From Micromonospora zamorensis (GTDB lineage: Bacteria; Actinomycetota; Actinomycetes; Mycobacteriales; Micromonosporaceae), in assembly GCF_900090275.1 (NCBI RefSeq), contig NZ_LT607755.1:434001-498000 (forward strand): a stretch of DNA of 64,000 nucleotides, given 5' to 3'. The notes below the pieces were generated by a model. It was not told the origin of the DNA. It worked only from the letters and a program-made list of their open reading frames with translations, and ran no database searches. The first letter of the stretch is position 1, and every line of letters begins with the position of its first letter. Positions 16,078-23,897 of the stretch are shown in pieces. Made by a program: the position numbers and the translations under genes.

Positions 16078-17757
16078 TCAGCTGGAGGTCCGCTTCGGGA
16101 GCAGCAGTTCCTCGTGGTCGAGTTCCCGTTCCAGGACGCGGAGCTCCTCATCCGGCAGCCGGCCGGAGTCGCGCCAGCGCACGAGTTCCTCGCGCTGCGC
16201 GTCGATGGTTGTCCGCCGGACACGAAGCGCCGTCTCGTACTCCGGTGAGGTGGGCATCTCGGATGAGCCGCTCTGCTCCAGATGGTCCAGCCGCCCGCGG
16301 TAGCGCGCCAGTCGGGCCAGCAGCTGCGTACGGATGGTGTTGACGGCCACCGTGCTGTCCGGCTCCGCGGCGGCAACCTCGTCGAGGCGGGCCAGGGCGG
16401 CCTCGACCGCCGCCGAGCGGGCCTCGTTGCGTACGCGGGCCTGGTCTGTTTCGTTGGCGCGCAGGCCCAGCATCCGCACGAGCGGCGCGAACGTCATGCC
16501 CTGCCCGACGAGTGTCACCAGGACTACCACGAAGGTGCAGAACAGCAGGAGGTCACGGTCGGGAAAGGGTGCGCCGCTGTCGGTGGTCAGCGGCAGGGTG
16601 AAGATCGCGGCCAGGCTGATCACGCCACGGGTGCCGGACCAGCTCAGTGCCACCACTTCACGGGAGGTGAGTCGGCGGGCGTTGCGGTCAGCGCGCTCGA
16701 TCTGCCGGGCAGTCCCGGGTTCGTCCGGGTCGTCCTGCTCGGAAATGCCGCCCAGCCGGGTGTGCAACGACCGGGGGAGGGACTGGGTCATCACCAGCCA
16801 CGCGGGGCGCAGCAGGAGCACCACGCCGACCGACACCGCGACGGCGATGACGATGGTCGACGTGTCGTACTGACGCAGGCCCTTGACGACTTCGGGAAGC
16901 TGCTGGCCGATCAGCAGGAAGACGAAGCCTTCGAGGAGGAAGTCGACCAGCCGCCACACCGCGCTGGTCTGCAGCCGGGCGGCGCCAGAGGTGAGCTGGG
17001 GTGTCTTGTGGCCGACGATCAGCCCGGCGATCACCACGGCGAGCACCCCGGAGACGTGCAGTTCCTCGCCCAACAGGTAGGCCACGAACGGTGTCGCGAG
17101 CGAGATGGCGTTCGACAACAGTGGGTCCGCGGTGAACGGTCGGGCCAGACGTACCAGCCAGGCGACGGCCGCTCCCACGGCGACCCCGCCGACCGCCGCC
17201 AGCACGAACTGGCCCACGGCGGACGGGAACGAGAACTCACCACCCACGGCGGCGGCCACCGCGACGCTGAGCATCGTCAGCGCGGTGGCGTCGTTGAGCA
17301 GCCCCTCGCCCTGAATGATCGTGACCATCTTCGGCGGCAGGTTGACCCGGCGGCCCACCGCCAGGGCGGCCACCGGGTCGGGCGGCGCGATGGCGGCGCC
17401 GACCGCGATCCCGGCAGCGAGCGTCGCCCCGGCGACGAAAAGGTGGAAACCGATGCCGACCAGCACCCCGGTGAGGAGCACCAGCACCACGGACAGGCTG
17501 ACCACGATGCGGAGGTTCCGGCGGATGTCCAACAGCGAGGAGTCCAGTGCGGCGCTGTAGAGCAACGGCGGCAGCACGATCATGAGCACCAGGTCGGGAT
17601 CAAGACCGATGTTGGGCCCGGGGAGCAACGCGTACGCGATGCCGATGAGCGGCAGAAGCGCCGCGGCCGGCAGGCCGGTGCGGGCCGCCACCCACCGCAC
17701 GACGACGATCACCGCGACAGCGGCGAGCACGAACAACAACATCGAGTGGGTGCTCAC
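16078..17757 (-). CDS. Na+/H+ antiporter, CPA1 (NhaP/YjcE-like) family
   Basis: 559 residues. About twelve transmembrane helices span 1-405, with the CPA1 signatures PPDPVAAL, QGEGLLNDATALTML (the ND ion-binding pair) and SWSGTRGVISLAAIF. The last 150 residues are a charged, helical cytoplasmic tail. It would exchange Na+ (or K+) for H+ to control pH and salt. GTG 17757 is chosen because AGGGGGA precedes it by about 9 bases and it sits directly before the first helix; ATG 17742 is also possible. It is convergent with the DUF4132 gene, with only 3 bases between. Confidence 0.92.
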   Translation of the reverse strand: MSTHSMLLFVLAAVAVIVVVRWVAARTGLPAAALLPLIGIAYALLPGPNIGLDPDLVLMIVLPPLLYSAALDSSLLDIRRNLRIVVSLSVVLVLLTGVLVGIGFHLFVAGATLAAGIAVGAAIAPPDPVAALAVGRRVNLPPKMVTIIQGEGLLNDATALTMLSVAVAAAVGGEFSFPSAVGQFVLAAVGGVAVGAAVAWLVRLARPFTADPLLSNAISLATPFVAYLLGEELHVSGVLAVVIAGLIVGHKTPQLTSGAARLQTSAVWRLVDFLLEGFVFLLIGQQLPEVVKGLRQYDTSTIVIAVAVSVGVVLLLRPAWLVMTQSLPRSLHTRLGGISEQDDPDEPGTARQIERADRNARRLTSREVVALSWSGTRGVISLAAIFTLPLTTDSGAPFPDRDLLLFCTFVVVLVTLVGQGMTFAPLVRMLGLRANETDQARVRNEARSAAVEAALARLDEVAAAEPDSTVAVNTIRTQLLARLARYRGRLDHLEQSGSSEMPTSPEYETALRVRRTTIDAQREELVRWRDSGRLPDEELRVLERELDHEELLLPKRTSS

Positions 17758-17992
17758 CTGGTTACTTCCCCCTGGAGCGGCGCGAGGTTCCTCGGATCCA
17801 CTGCGGCTCGCGGCCGAGCCGGCCGTTCGGCACCGTTTTGGCGCCGGGCAGCGCAGCATGCAGCGGTAACGAGCGTACCCGCTTGATCAACCGGGCCTGG
17901 CGGACTGCTGGACACGGCCACCGCGCCCCGGCTGGGACCGGTCCCCGACAGAGCGTGCGGAGACCGGCCGTCGCGCCCCTACAGTCCGCACC

Positions 17993-20900
17993 ATGAGGTG
18001 GACGGTGCGACTCGCGGCCACGTTTCCCGTACTGCTGACCGCCCTGGCGGCCGGCGCGGTGAGCGCCGCCGCGGCGCCCGCCGACGGCGGCCTCGGCCTG
18101 GCCATGCGGCCCGGCCAGGCCGACTACCGGGCCGGCGACCAGGTCCGCCTCGACCTCACGGTCACGAACACCACCGACGCGGCGTGCGCGCTGCCGACCA
18201 GCGCCGTCGGCACCGTCCAGGTGACCGGGGTACGCCTCGACGGGCGCGACCTCACGCCGACGCTGGCCCGCAGCTTCCACGACGACGGCATCGGTGCTGC
18301 CGCCACCGCCGGCCTCACCACCGTGGAGCCTGGTGCGACCACGACGGTGAGCCTGACCGGCGTACGCCTGCATGACGGTGACACGCCCGACGCGGTGGTG
18401 CTCCGCTCGGTGGCCGCCACCCCGGACGGCGGTGGCCTGGACACGCTCTGGCCGGTCGGCGCCCCCGGCCGGTACGAGGTGACCGCCGGCTACCTGCCAC
18501 TGCCGGTGACCGGCGCGACCAGCGTCTGCGCGGGCGGGACCACGCTGCGGACCATCACCTTCACCGTTGGCGACGGCGGTGGCGTGACCGGCCAGCGCTG
18601 GCTGTGGCTCGCCGGCGGAGGGCTGCTGCTGGCGCTGCTCGGTGTCCCGTTGGTGGTGGTGCTGCTGCGGGCACGCCGCCGCCGGCCGAGCGCCGCCGCT
18701 GTGGCCCTGCTGCTGGTGTCCGTCGGCGCGCTGGTCGTCGGCGGCTCCCGACCGGCCCGGGCCGACTACGCGGTGGACCCGACCGGCGGCGTGCCGGTCA
18801 GCGGCGTCGACTTCCAGGGCGCGGTCGACAACTGCCTGAAGGGGTTCGCCGGGCCCGGAGGGGACCCGTCCGGCGTGCTGCCGCGGCTGCGCGACAAGAA
18901 GTCCCCCCGGGTGCGGATCATTCCGACCCCCGGTGGCTCGGGCGCGTTCGAGACCCCGGACAGCCCCGACGGGAAGGGTTCCTCGACGGTCACCTGGAAT
19001 CCGACCTCCGTCGACCCGTACGGCGACGGCGTGACCCGGGACCCCTGTGCCGCGCTCTACCACGAGCTCAACCACGCCGATGACATCTCCCGGAGCAAGG
19101 TTCCGCAGGGCGATTGCGGCAGCACCGGCATCCGCACCGCCGAGGTGAAGGCGACACTCGCGGAGAACCGCTATCGGACGGCGAAGGGCCTGCCGCCGCG
19201 CACCGAGTACGACGGGAAGCCGCTGCCGAAGAACCTCGACGAGTGCAAGAAACCGGCGAAGAAGACGCCCCCGCCGAAGGGTCCGGTGAAGCTCTGCGAG
19301 GAGGGCGCGAACTGCGGCGGCAGCAACGGCGACCCGCACCTGGTCACATTCGACCGGGTCGCCTACGACTTCCAGGCGGTGGGCGAGTTCACGCTGGTCA
19401 CCGCCACCGGCAACGACCCGCTGGAGGTGCAGGTGCGACAGGCGCCGATGGCCGGCACCCGGACCGCCTCGGTCAACTCGGCGGTCGCGTTCCGGATCGG
19501 CGCCCACCGGGTCGCGCTCACGCTCACCGACGGCGGCACCCGGGTGCACGTCGACGGCGCGCCACTGGCCGGGCCGCCGGAACGCACCGACCTGCCCGGC
19601 GGCGGTGCCCTCACCCGCCGCCCCTCCGACACCGGACCCACCAACGGGTACGACGTGACATGGCCGGACGGCTCTGCGGCTGCGGTGGACCAGATCGGCC
19701 ACTACGGCTACCGCGTCCTGATCAAGCTCGCCGACGGCCGGGCCGGGAAGGTACGCGGCCTGCTCGGCGACTTCGACGGCGACCCGACCGATGACATCGC
19801 GCCCTCCTCCGGGACCGCGCTCACCCAGCCGGTGCCGTTCGCGCAGCTCTATCCGACGTACGCGGACAGTTGGCGGGTCACCCCGGACCGCTCGCTGCTG
19901 CACTACGACGACGGGCAGGACACCGGCACGTTCACCGACCGCGCCTTCCCCGAACGGGAGGTCACGGTCGGCGACCTAGACCCGGCCCGCCGCGCCACCG
20001 CCGAGCAGGTCTGCCGGTGGGCCGGCGTCACCGCCCCCGCCCAGCTCGCCGAGTGCGTCTTCGACGTCGCGGTCAGCGGTCGCCCCGAGTTCGCGGTGGC
20101 CGGCGCCACCACCGAGCGGGTCGCCCCGCCCGCCAACACGCCGATCACCGCCGTACCCGTGGCGACCGCCAGCCTGACCCCCGGCGGGGAGCCGCTGACA
20201 TTCCCCGGCCGGGCCGGCGACGTCGTCTTCGTCGACGCCACCGCGCCCGGGATGGGTAACCGCTGCTCGCCGTACACGCTCACCGACCCGACCGGCCGGG
20301 AGATCGCGAGCGGCTGCGCCATCAACGGCGTCGGCTACATCGACCGCGTCGACCTCACCGCCACCGGCAACTACGCCGTGCGGGTCACCGCCGCCCCCGG
20401 CGACACCGGACGAGCCGCCATCCTGGTGTACGCGGCTCGCGACGTCGACGGCACGCTGCAAGCGAACGGCCCGGCGGTCACCGCGACACTGGAACAGCCC
20501 GGCGCACGCGCCCGGTACCGGTTCACCGGGCGGCAGGGTGAGCGCGTCTTCGTCGAGGTGCCCACAAGCACACTGACCGACCAGTGCTCCCCGCTGGAAC
20601 TGCGCGACACCGACGGCCGGCTGCTGCACAGCGGCTGCGTGATCAACGGCGTCGGCGAGATCGACGGCACGCTGCTGCCCGCCGACGGGACGTACACCGT
20701 GGTGGTCGACCCCAGCGGACGCGGCACCGGCGCGACCACACTGCGGCTCGTCAGCAGCCGCGACCGGGCGGCGACGATCACCGTCGGCGGGCCGCAGGTC
20801 GTCGCCACCGTCGACCAACCCGGCGCGGTCACCACCTACCGGTTCACCGCCAACGCCGGCACGTCGGTGAGGCTGACCGCGACCGCCTCCGACCTACCCG

Positions 20901-21076
20901 ACCAGTGCGGCGTGCTGGAGCTACGCGCCCCCGATGGCAGCCCCATCACCAGCGGCTGCGTGGTCAACGGGGCCGGCGACATCGCGCCGACAGTGCTGCC
21001 GGCCTCTGGCACGTACTCCCTGGTGGTGGACCCGTCCGGGATCGCGACCGGGCAGGTCACGCTGACGCTGCGGTAA
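17993..21076 (+). CDS. Large secreted protein: membrane segments, HExxH (M91-like) region, VWD domain and three 107-residue repeats
   Basis: 1027 residues. A signal peptide (about 1-28) leads a beta-rich domain to about 190. Two hydrophobic helices (about 204-226 and 234-252) follow; the second, ending ARA, looks like an internal signal peptide. Residues 280-415 contain HELNH (357-361) and a downstream ENRYRTAKGLPPRTEY, resembling M91/NleD-type zinc peptidases. A von Willebrand factor D-like domain (about 438-610) begins NGDPHLVTFDRVAYDF. The C-terminus has three repeats with a C-x-x-x-L...SGC-x-x-NG-x-G core at Cys758, Cys865 and Cys972, exactly 107 residues apart. Likely a surface or secreted adhesion/protease protein; function unproven. 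Confidence 0.82.
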   Translation: MRWTVRLAATFPVLLTALAAGAVSAAAAPADGGLGLAMRPGQADYRAGDQVRLDLTVTNTTDAACALPTSAVGTVQVTGVRLDGRDLTPTLARSFHDDGIGAAATAGLTTVEPGATTTVSLTGVRLHDGDTPDAVVLRSVAATPDGGGLDTLWPVGAPGRYEVTAGYLPLPVTGATSVCAGGTTLRTITFTVGDGGGVTGQRWLWLAGGGLLLALLGVPLVVVLLRARRRRPSAAAVALLLVSVGALVVGGSRPARADYAVDPTGGVPVSGVDFQGAVDNCLKGFAGPGGDPSGVLPRLRDKKSPRVRIIPTPGGSGAFETPDSPDGKGSSTVTWNPTSVDPYGDGVTRDPCAALYHELNHADDISRSKVPQGDCGSTGIRTAEVKATLAENRYRTAKGLPPRTEYDGKPLPKNLDECKKPAKKTPPPKGPVKLCEEGANCGGSNGDPHLVTFDRVAYDFQAVGEFTLVTATGNDPLEVQVRQAPMAGTRTASVNSAVAFRIGAHRVALTLTDGGTRVHVDGAPLAGPPERTDLPGGGALTRRPSDTGPTNGYDVTWPDGSAAAVDQIGHYGYRVLIKLADGRAGKVRGLLGDFDGDPTDDIAPSSGTALTQPVPFAQLYPTYADSWRVTPDRSLLHYDDGQDTGTFTDRAFPEREVTVGDLDPARRATAEQVCRWAGVTAPAQLAECVFDVAVSGRPEFAVAGATTERVAPPANTPITAVPVATASLTPGGEPLTFPGRAGDVVFVDATAPGMGNRCSPYTLTDPTGREIASGCAINGVGYIDRVDLTATGNYAVRVTAAPGDTGRAAILVYAARDVDGTLQANGPAVTATLEQPGARARYRFTGRQGERVFVEVPTSTLTDQCSPLELRDTDGRLLHSGCVINGVGEIDGTLLPADGTYTVVVDPSGRGTGATTLRLVSSRDRAATITVGGPQVVATVDQPGAVTTYRFTANAGTSVRLTATASDLPDQCGVLELRAPDGSPITSGCVVNGAGDIAPTVLPASGTYSLVVDPSGIATGQVTLTLR

Positions 21077-21131
21077 TGCTTGTTCGGGGCCGCGTCCGGG
21101 GCGTGCTACCGTCTCGTCCCGTTGCCGGCGA

Positions 21132-21207
21132 GCGCCGCTAGCTCAACTGGCAGAGCAGCGGACTCTTAATCCGCGGGTTCGGGGTTCGAGTCCCTGGCGG
21201 CGCACCA
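21132..21207 (+). tRNA. tRNA-Lys (anticodon CTT), copy 2
   Basis: Identical over all 76 bases, including CCA, to the copy at 9343-9418. Anticodon CTT at 21165-21167. Upstream GTGCTAnnGT and CCGTTGCCG resemble the region before copy 1, suggesting conserved promoters; the downstream sequence differs. Confidence 0.98.
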
Positions 21208-21220
21208 GCAGTAACACCTC

Positions 21221-21247
21221 CAGGGCCGGTCACGACGACCGGCCCTG
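21221..21247 (+). terminator. Hairpin terminator after tRNA-Lys copy 2
   Basis: Perfect 11-bp stem (21221-21231 with 21237-21247), loop ACGAC, 14 bases after the tRNA; followed by AAAT rather than a U-tract. Confidence 0.75.
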
Positions 21248-21414
21248 AAATCTGTGGGTGGACATTCTGGGGCGCGTCGAGCAGATGGACAGCCGGCTCT
21301 GACTCTTCGATGGTCTGCGGCGGCTCGCCCTCGCACCTCGCCTCGGCACTCGCGCGGCGGCCCCTACCCTGTGGACATGGCAGGGCTTGGTCGAAATAGA
21401 TTGTGGTGTCATTG

Positions 21415-22086
21415 ATGTACCCACGCATGGCGTCGGCCGCGGCGATCCCTGATGCGATCCGGGCGGACGTGGAGACGCTGTGGCGCTACCACGACATGCG
21501 TCACGAGTTGCGCCCGTGCGACGTGGGGATCGGGTTGGGCAGTCACGATCTCGGCGTGGCCGTCATCGCGACGCGCTTGTTTCACGAGGGACTGTTCCCG
21601 AGGATCGTGTTCACCGGCGCGAACGCCCCGACGACCGTCGAGCGGTTCCCGCGTGGAGAAGCAGTGCACTACCGCGAGTACGCCGTTGAGCAGGGTGTGC
21701 CCCCGGAAGCGATTCTCGTGGAGCCGCGTGCCACGAACACCGCCCAGAACCTGGAGTACTCGCGTCAGCTCCTGACCGAACACCGGATCCCGGTGAAGTC
21801 GGTGCTGATCATGTCTCGGCCCTACCAACAGCGTCGGGCCTACGCCACCTGCAGGCTGATGTGGCCGGAGGTCGATGTGGTGTGCGCGTCGAACCCACTC
21901 GAACTGGACGACTACGTGAGCAGCATCGGTGACCCTCGACGGGTGGTGGACATGCTGGTAGGCGACACGCAGCGGATCGAGGTGTACGCGGAGCGCGGGT
22001 TGGCGATCCCGCAGGAGATGCCGGACGAGGTACGGGCGGCCTTCGAGCGCCTGGTCGCGGCTGGCTACACGAGCCGGCTGATTTGA
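21415..22086 (+). CDS. YdcF/DUF218 family protein
   Basis: 223 residues. The pattern GIGLGSHDLGVAVIATRLFHEG, IVFTGANAP, E...A...TNTAQNLEYS and VLIMSRPYQQRRA is that of the DUF218 (YdcF/SanA/ElyC) fold, a Rossmann-like domain. Unlike SanA or ElyC there is no transmembrane segment, so it should be cytosolic like YdcF. Substrate is unknown; family members are linked to envelope or S-adenosylmethionine binding. ATG 21415 is chosen; GTG 21403 and ATG 21427 are in frame, and no strong ribosome binding site decides. Confidence 0.85.
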   Translation: MYPRMASAAAIPDAIRADVETLWRYHDMRHELRPCDVGIGLGSHDLGVAVIATRLFHEGLFPRIVFTGANAPTTVERFPRGEAVHYREYAVEQGVPPEAILVEPRATNTAQNLEYSRQLLTEHRIPVKSVLIMSRPYQQRRAYATCRLMWPEVDVVCASNPLELDDYVSSIGDPRRVVDMLVGDTQRIEVYAERGLAIPQEMPDEVRAAFERLVAAGYTSRLI

Positions 22087-22092
22087 GCCCAG

Positions 22093-22401
22093 CTACCAGC
22101 GCGGTCCTCCCGACCGAACGCCCATCCTGTCGCTGAGTTCAACGGCCAGTCGAGGTGGCCGGGGGCGGGTGAGGATGTCGCGGACGAGGTCGCGGGAGAG
22201 CTGGTGGTAGCGCACCTGATCAGGGCCGATGACCTCGGCCTGCAGGAGCGCCGCGAGCGCGTCGTCGATGCGGTTCCACCGGGCAAGGGCTCGGGCGGTT
22301 TCGATGGCGTGCCGGACCTGCCGCTCTACGGGCACGGTGCTGGTGTCGAGTGGGGCGCCGATGGCGATGGCGCGTTGCACGTCGCCGAGTTCCATCGCCA
22401 C
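22093..22401 (-). pseudogene. C-terminal remnant of an XRE-type/TPR transcriptional regulator
   Basis: The 102-residue reading frame (VRHAIETARALARWNRIDDALAALLQAE... VRYHQLSRDLVRDIL) matches the end of actinobacterial XRE regulators that normally exceed 350 residues and start with a helix-turn-helix. The DNA-binding half is absent: directly upstream on this strand lies the 5' region of the divergent serine hydrolase. I read it as a truncated gene. It could still be expressed as a short protein, but no ribosome binding site is evident. Confidence 0.55.
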
Positions 22402-22460
22402 TGTCGTCGCTGTTCACCGCTGCGTTGATCGGGCAGCACGGGTGGTCGAGAATCGATGCC

Positions 22461-23831
22461 GTGGAGGACGTGGATCTGTCGCAGGAATGGGCCCTGTTGC
22501 TGGGCGAACTTGACCGGCACGTGTCTTCGGGGCGGCTCTCGCCGGACACGGCGACGTTGTCCGATCTGATGCGCACCTACCAGGTGCCGGGGGTCAGCAT
22601 CGCCGTCGGGCACGTGAGCGGGCGGCTGTGGGCGACCGGCTACGGCGTCACGGGTGGTGAGGCGTCGACGCCGGTGACCGCAGGCACCGCGTTCGCGGCC
22701 TGTTCGATCAGTAAGCATGTCGCCGCGTTCGGGGCGTTGCTGCTGGTTCAGGACGGTGTGCTGGATCTGGATGCCGACATCAGCGGGTACCTCACCTCGT
22801 GGCAACTGCTCGACCGCGCGGGTCAGCGAACTCGGGTGACGGTACGACAACTGCTGGCGCACACCGCCGGTTTGTCCGACACCTGGTATCGCGGCTACGC
22901 CGCGGATCGCGCCCCCTCGCTGTTGCAGGTCCTGGAGGGCGGCGGCTCCACGACCACCCCACCGGTTCGGTCGACCCTTCTGCCGGGCAGCCGTTTCCGG
23001 TACTCGGGCAGCCACTACTCGGTGCTCCAGCAGTTGATGGCGGACGTGACGGGGACCCCGTTCGAGGACCTCATGCGATCGCTGGTCCTGGAACCGCTGG
23101 CCATGGCCGACAGCAGCTTCGACCAGCAGTTTCCGCACCAGCGACAGCATCCGGTGGCTCGTGGCCATCATGGGGGCGGCGCCGGGGTGCCCGGCGGTTG
23201 GCGGGTGCAGCCGGAGACGGCGGCAGCTGGGTTGTGGAGCACCCCGACCGACCTGCTTCGGCTCGACCTGGAGATCGCCCGGGCGGCTTCGGGGGACTCG
23301 AAGCTGCTCAGCCGCGACCTGGCCACCGAGATGTGGACACCGCAGATCCCTGGCGGCGTCTACGGGCTCGGCACCGAGCTCGCCGACCAGGCCGGTTGCC
23401 GACGGTTCGGGCACACCGGGCAGAACGTCGGCTATACCTGCTTCTCCTACGTCTGGCCCGACAGCGGCACCGCGGTCGCCGCGATGACCAGTTCCGAGGA
23501 TGGGTGGGAGTTGCTGGCCAGCATCCGTGCCGCCGGCGACCGTTGTTACGCCACCGATGTCACCGACGAACCGCTTGGTGACGTGGCGGGCCGTTACGTC
23601 CTGCGCGACGACTACCCGATCGACATCGCGGTCAGCGACGGCCACCTGACCTTCTCCGCGGCCGCCCAGGAGCCGGTCGTCCTGCTGGCGGAGCCGGGCG
23701 GTCGCTACCTGCACCCGGGGCTCGATCTGGAGGTCCGGTTCGTGCAGACCGACGACCACCATCGCGTCCTGGAGCTGCGGCAGGAAGGAGTCACGCAAAC
23801 CGCGAGCAACCGGACCGTACGCAACGACTGA
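22461..23831 (+). CDS. Serine hydrolase of the beta-lactamase/DD-peptidase (class C, PBP4*) family
   Basis: About 456 residues. The catalytic S-x-x-K motif is SISK (Ser82, Lys85), followed by TVRQLLAHTAGLSD and a second motif YSGSHYSVLQQ in the position of Y-x-N; the usual Asn is Gly here, as in part of this family. FGHTGQN gives the HTG triad near 315. A C-terminal beta domain (about 375-456) follows. No signal peptide is seen, so a cytosolic esterase or peptidase is more likely than a secreted beta-lactamase. The start is uncertain: GTG 22461 has no good ribosome binding site, and the frame is open from 22350. Confidence 0.85.
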   Translation: MEDVDLSQEWALLLGELDRHVSSGRLSPDTATLSDLMRTYQVPGVSIAVGHVSGRLWATGYGVTGGEASTPVTAGTAFAACSISKHVAAFGALLLVQDGVLDLDADISGYLTSWQLLDRAGQRTRVTVRQLLAHTAGLSDTWYRGYAADRAPSLLQVLEGGGSTTTPPVRSTLLPGSRFRYSGSHYSVLQQLMADVTGTPFEDLMRSLVLEPLAMADSSFDQQFPHQRQHPVARGHHGGGAGVPGGWRVQPETAAAGLWSTPTDLLRLDLEIARAASGDSKLLSRDLATEMWTPQIPGGVYGLGTELADQAGCRRFGHTGQNVGYTCFSYVWPDSGTAVAAMTSSEDGWELLASIRAAGDRCYATDVTDEPLGDVAGRYVLRDDYPIDIAVSDGHLTFSAAAQEPVVLLAEPGGRYLHPGLDLEVRFVQTDDHHRVLELRQEGVTQTASNRTVRND

Positions 23832-23862
23832 CTGCTGGGGAGCCCCGTCGATGAACCGGCAC

Positions 23863-23890
23863 GTTGCCGGCGCCCGGAGGCGCCGGCAAC
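23863..23890. terminator. Bidirectional hairpin terminator
   Basis: Perfect 12-bp stem (23863-23874 with 23879-23890), loop CGGA, between convergent genes ending at 23831 and 23898. Confidence 0.78.
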
Positions 23891-23897
23891 GCTTGTG

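Noticed and set aside
9343..21207. Integrative element with tRNA attachment sites
   Set aside because: No integrase, excisionase or transfer gene is present between the copies, and whole tRNAs plus upstream sequence are repeated rather than only a 3' end. Kept as a duplication, not an element.
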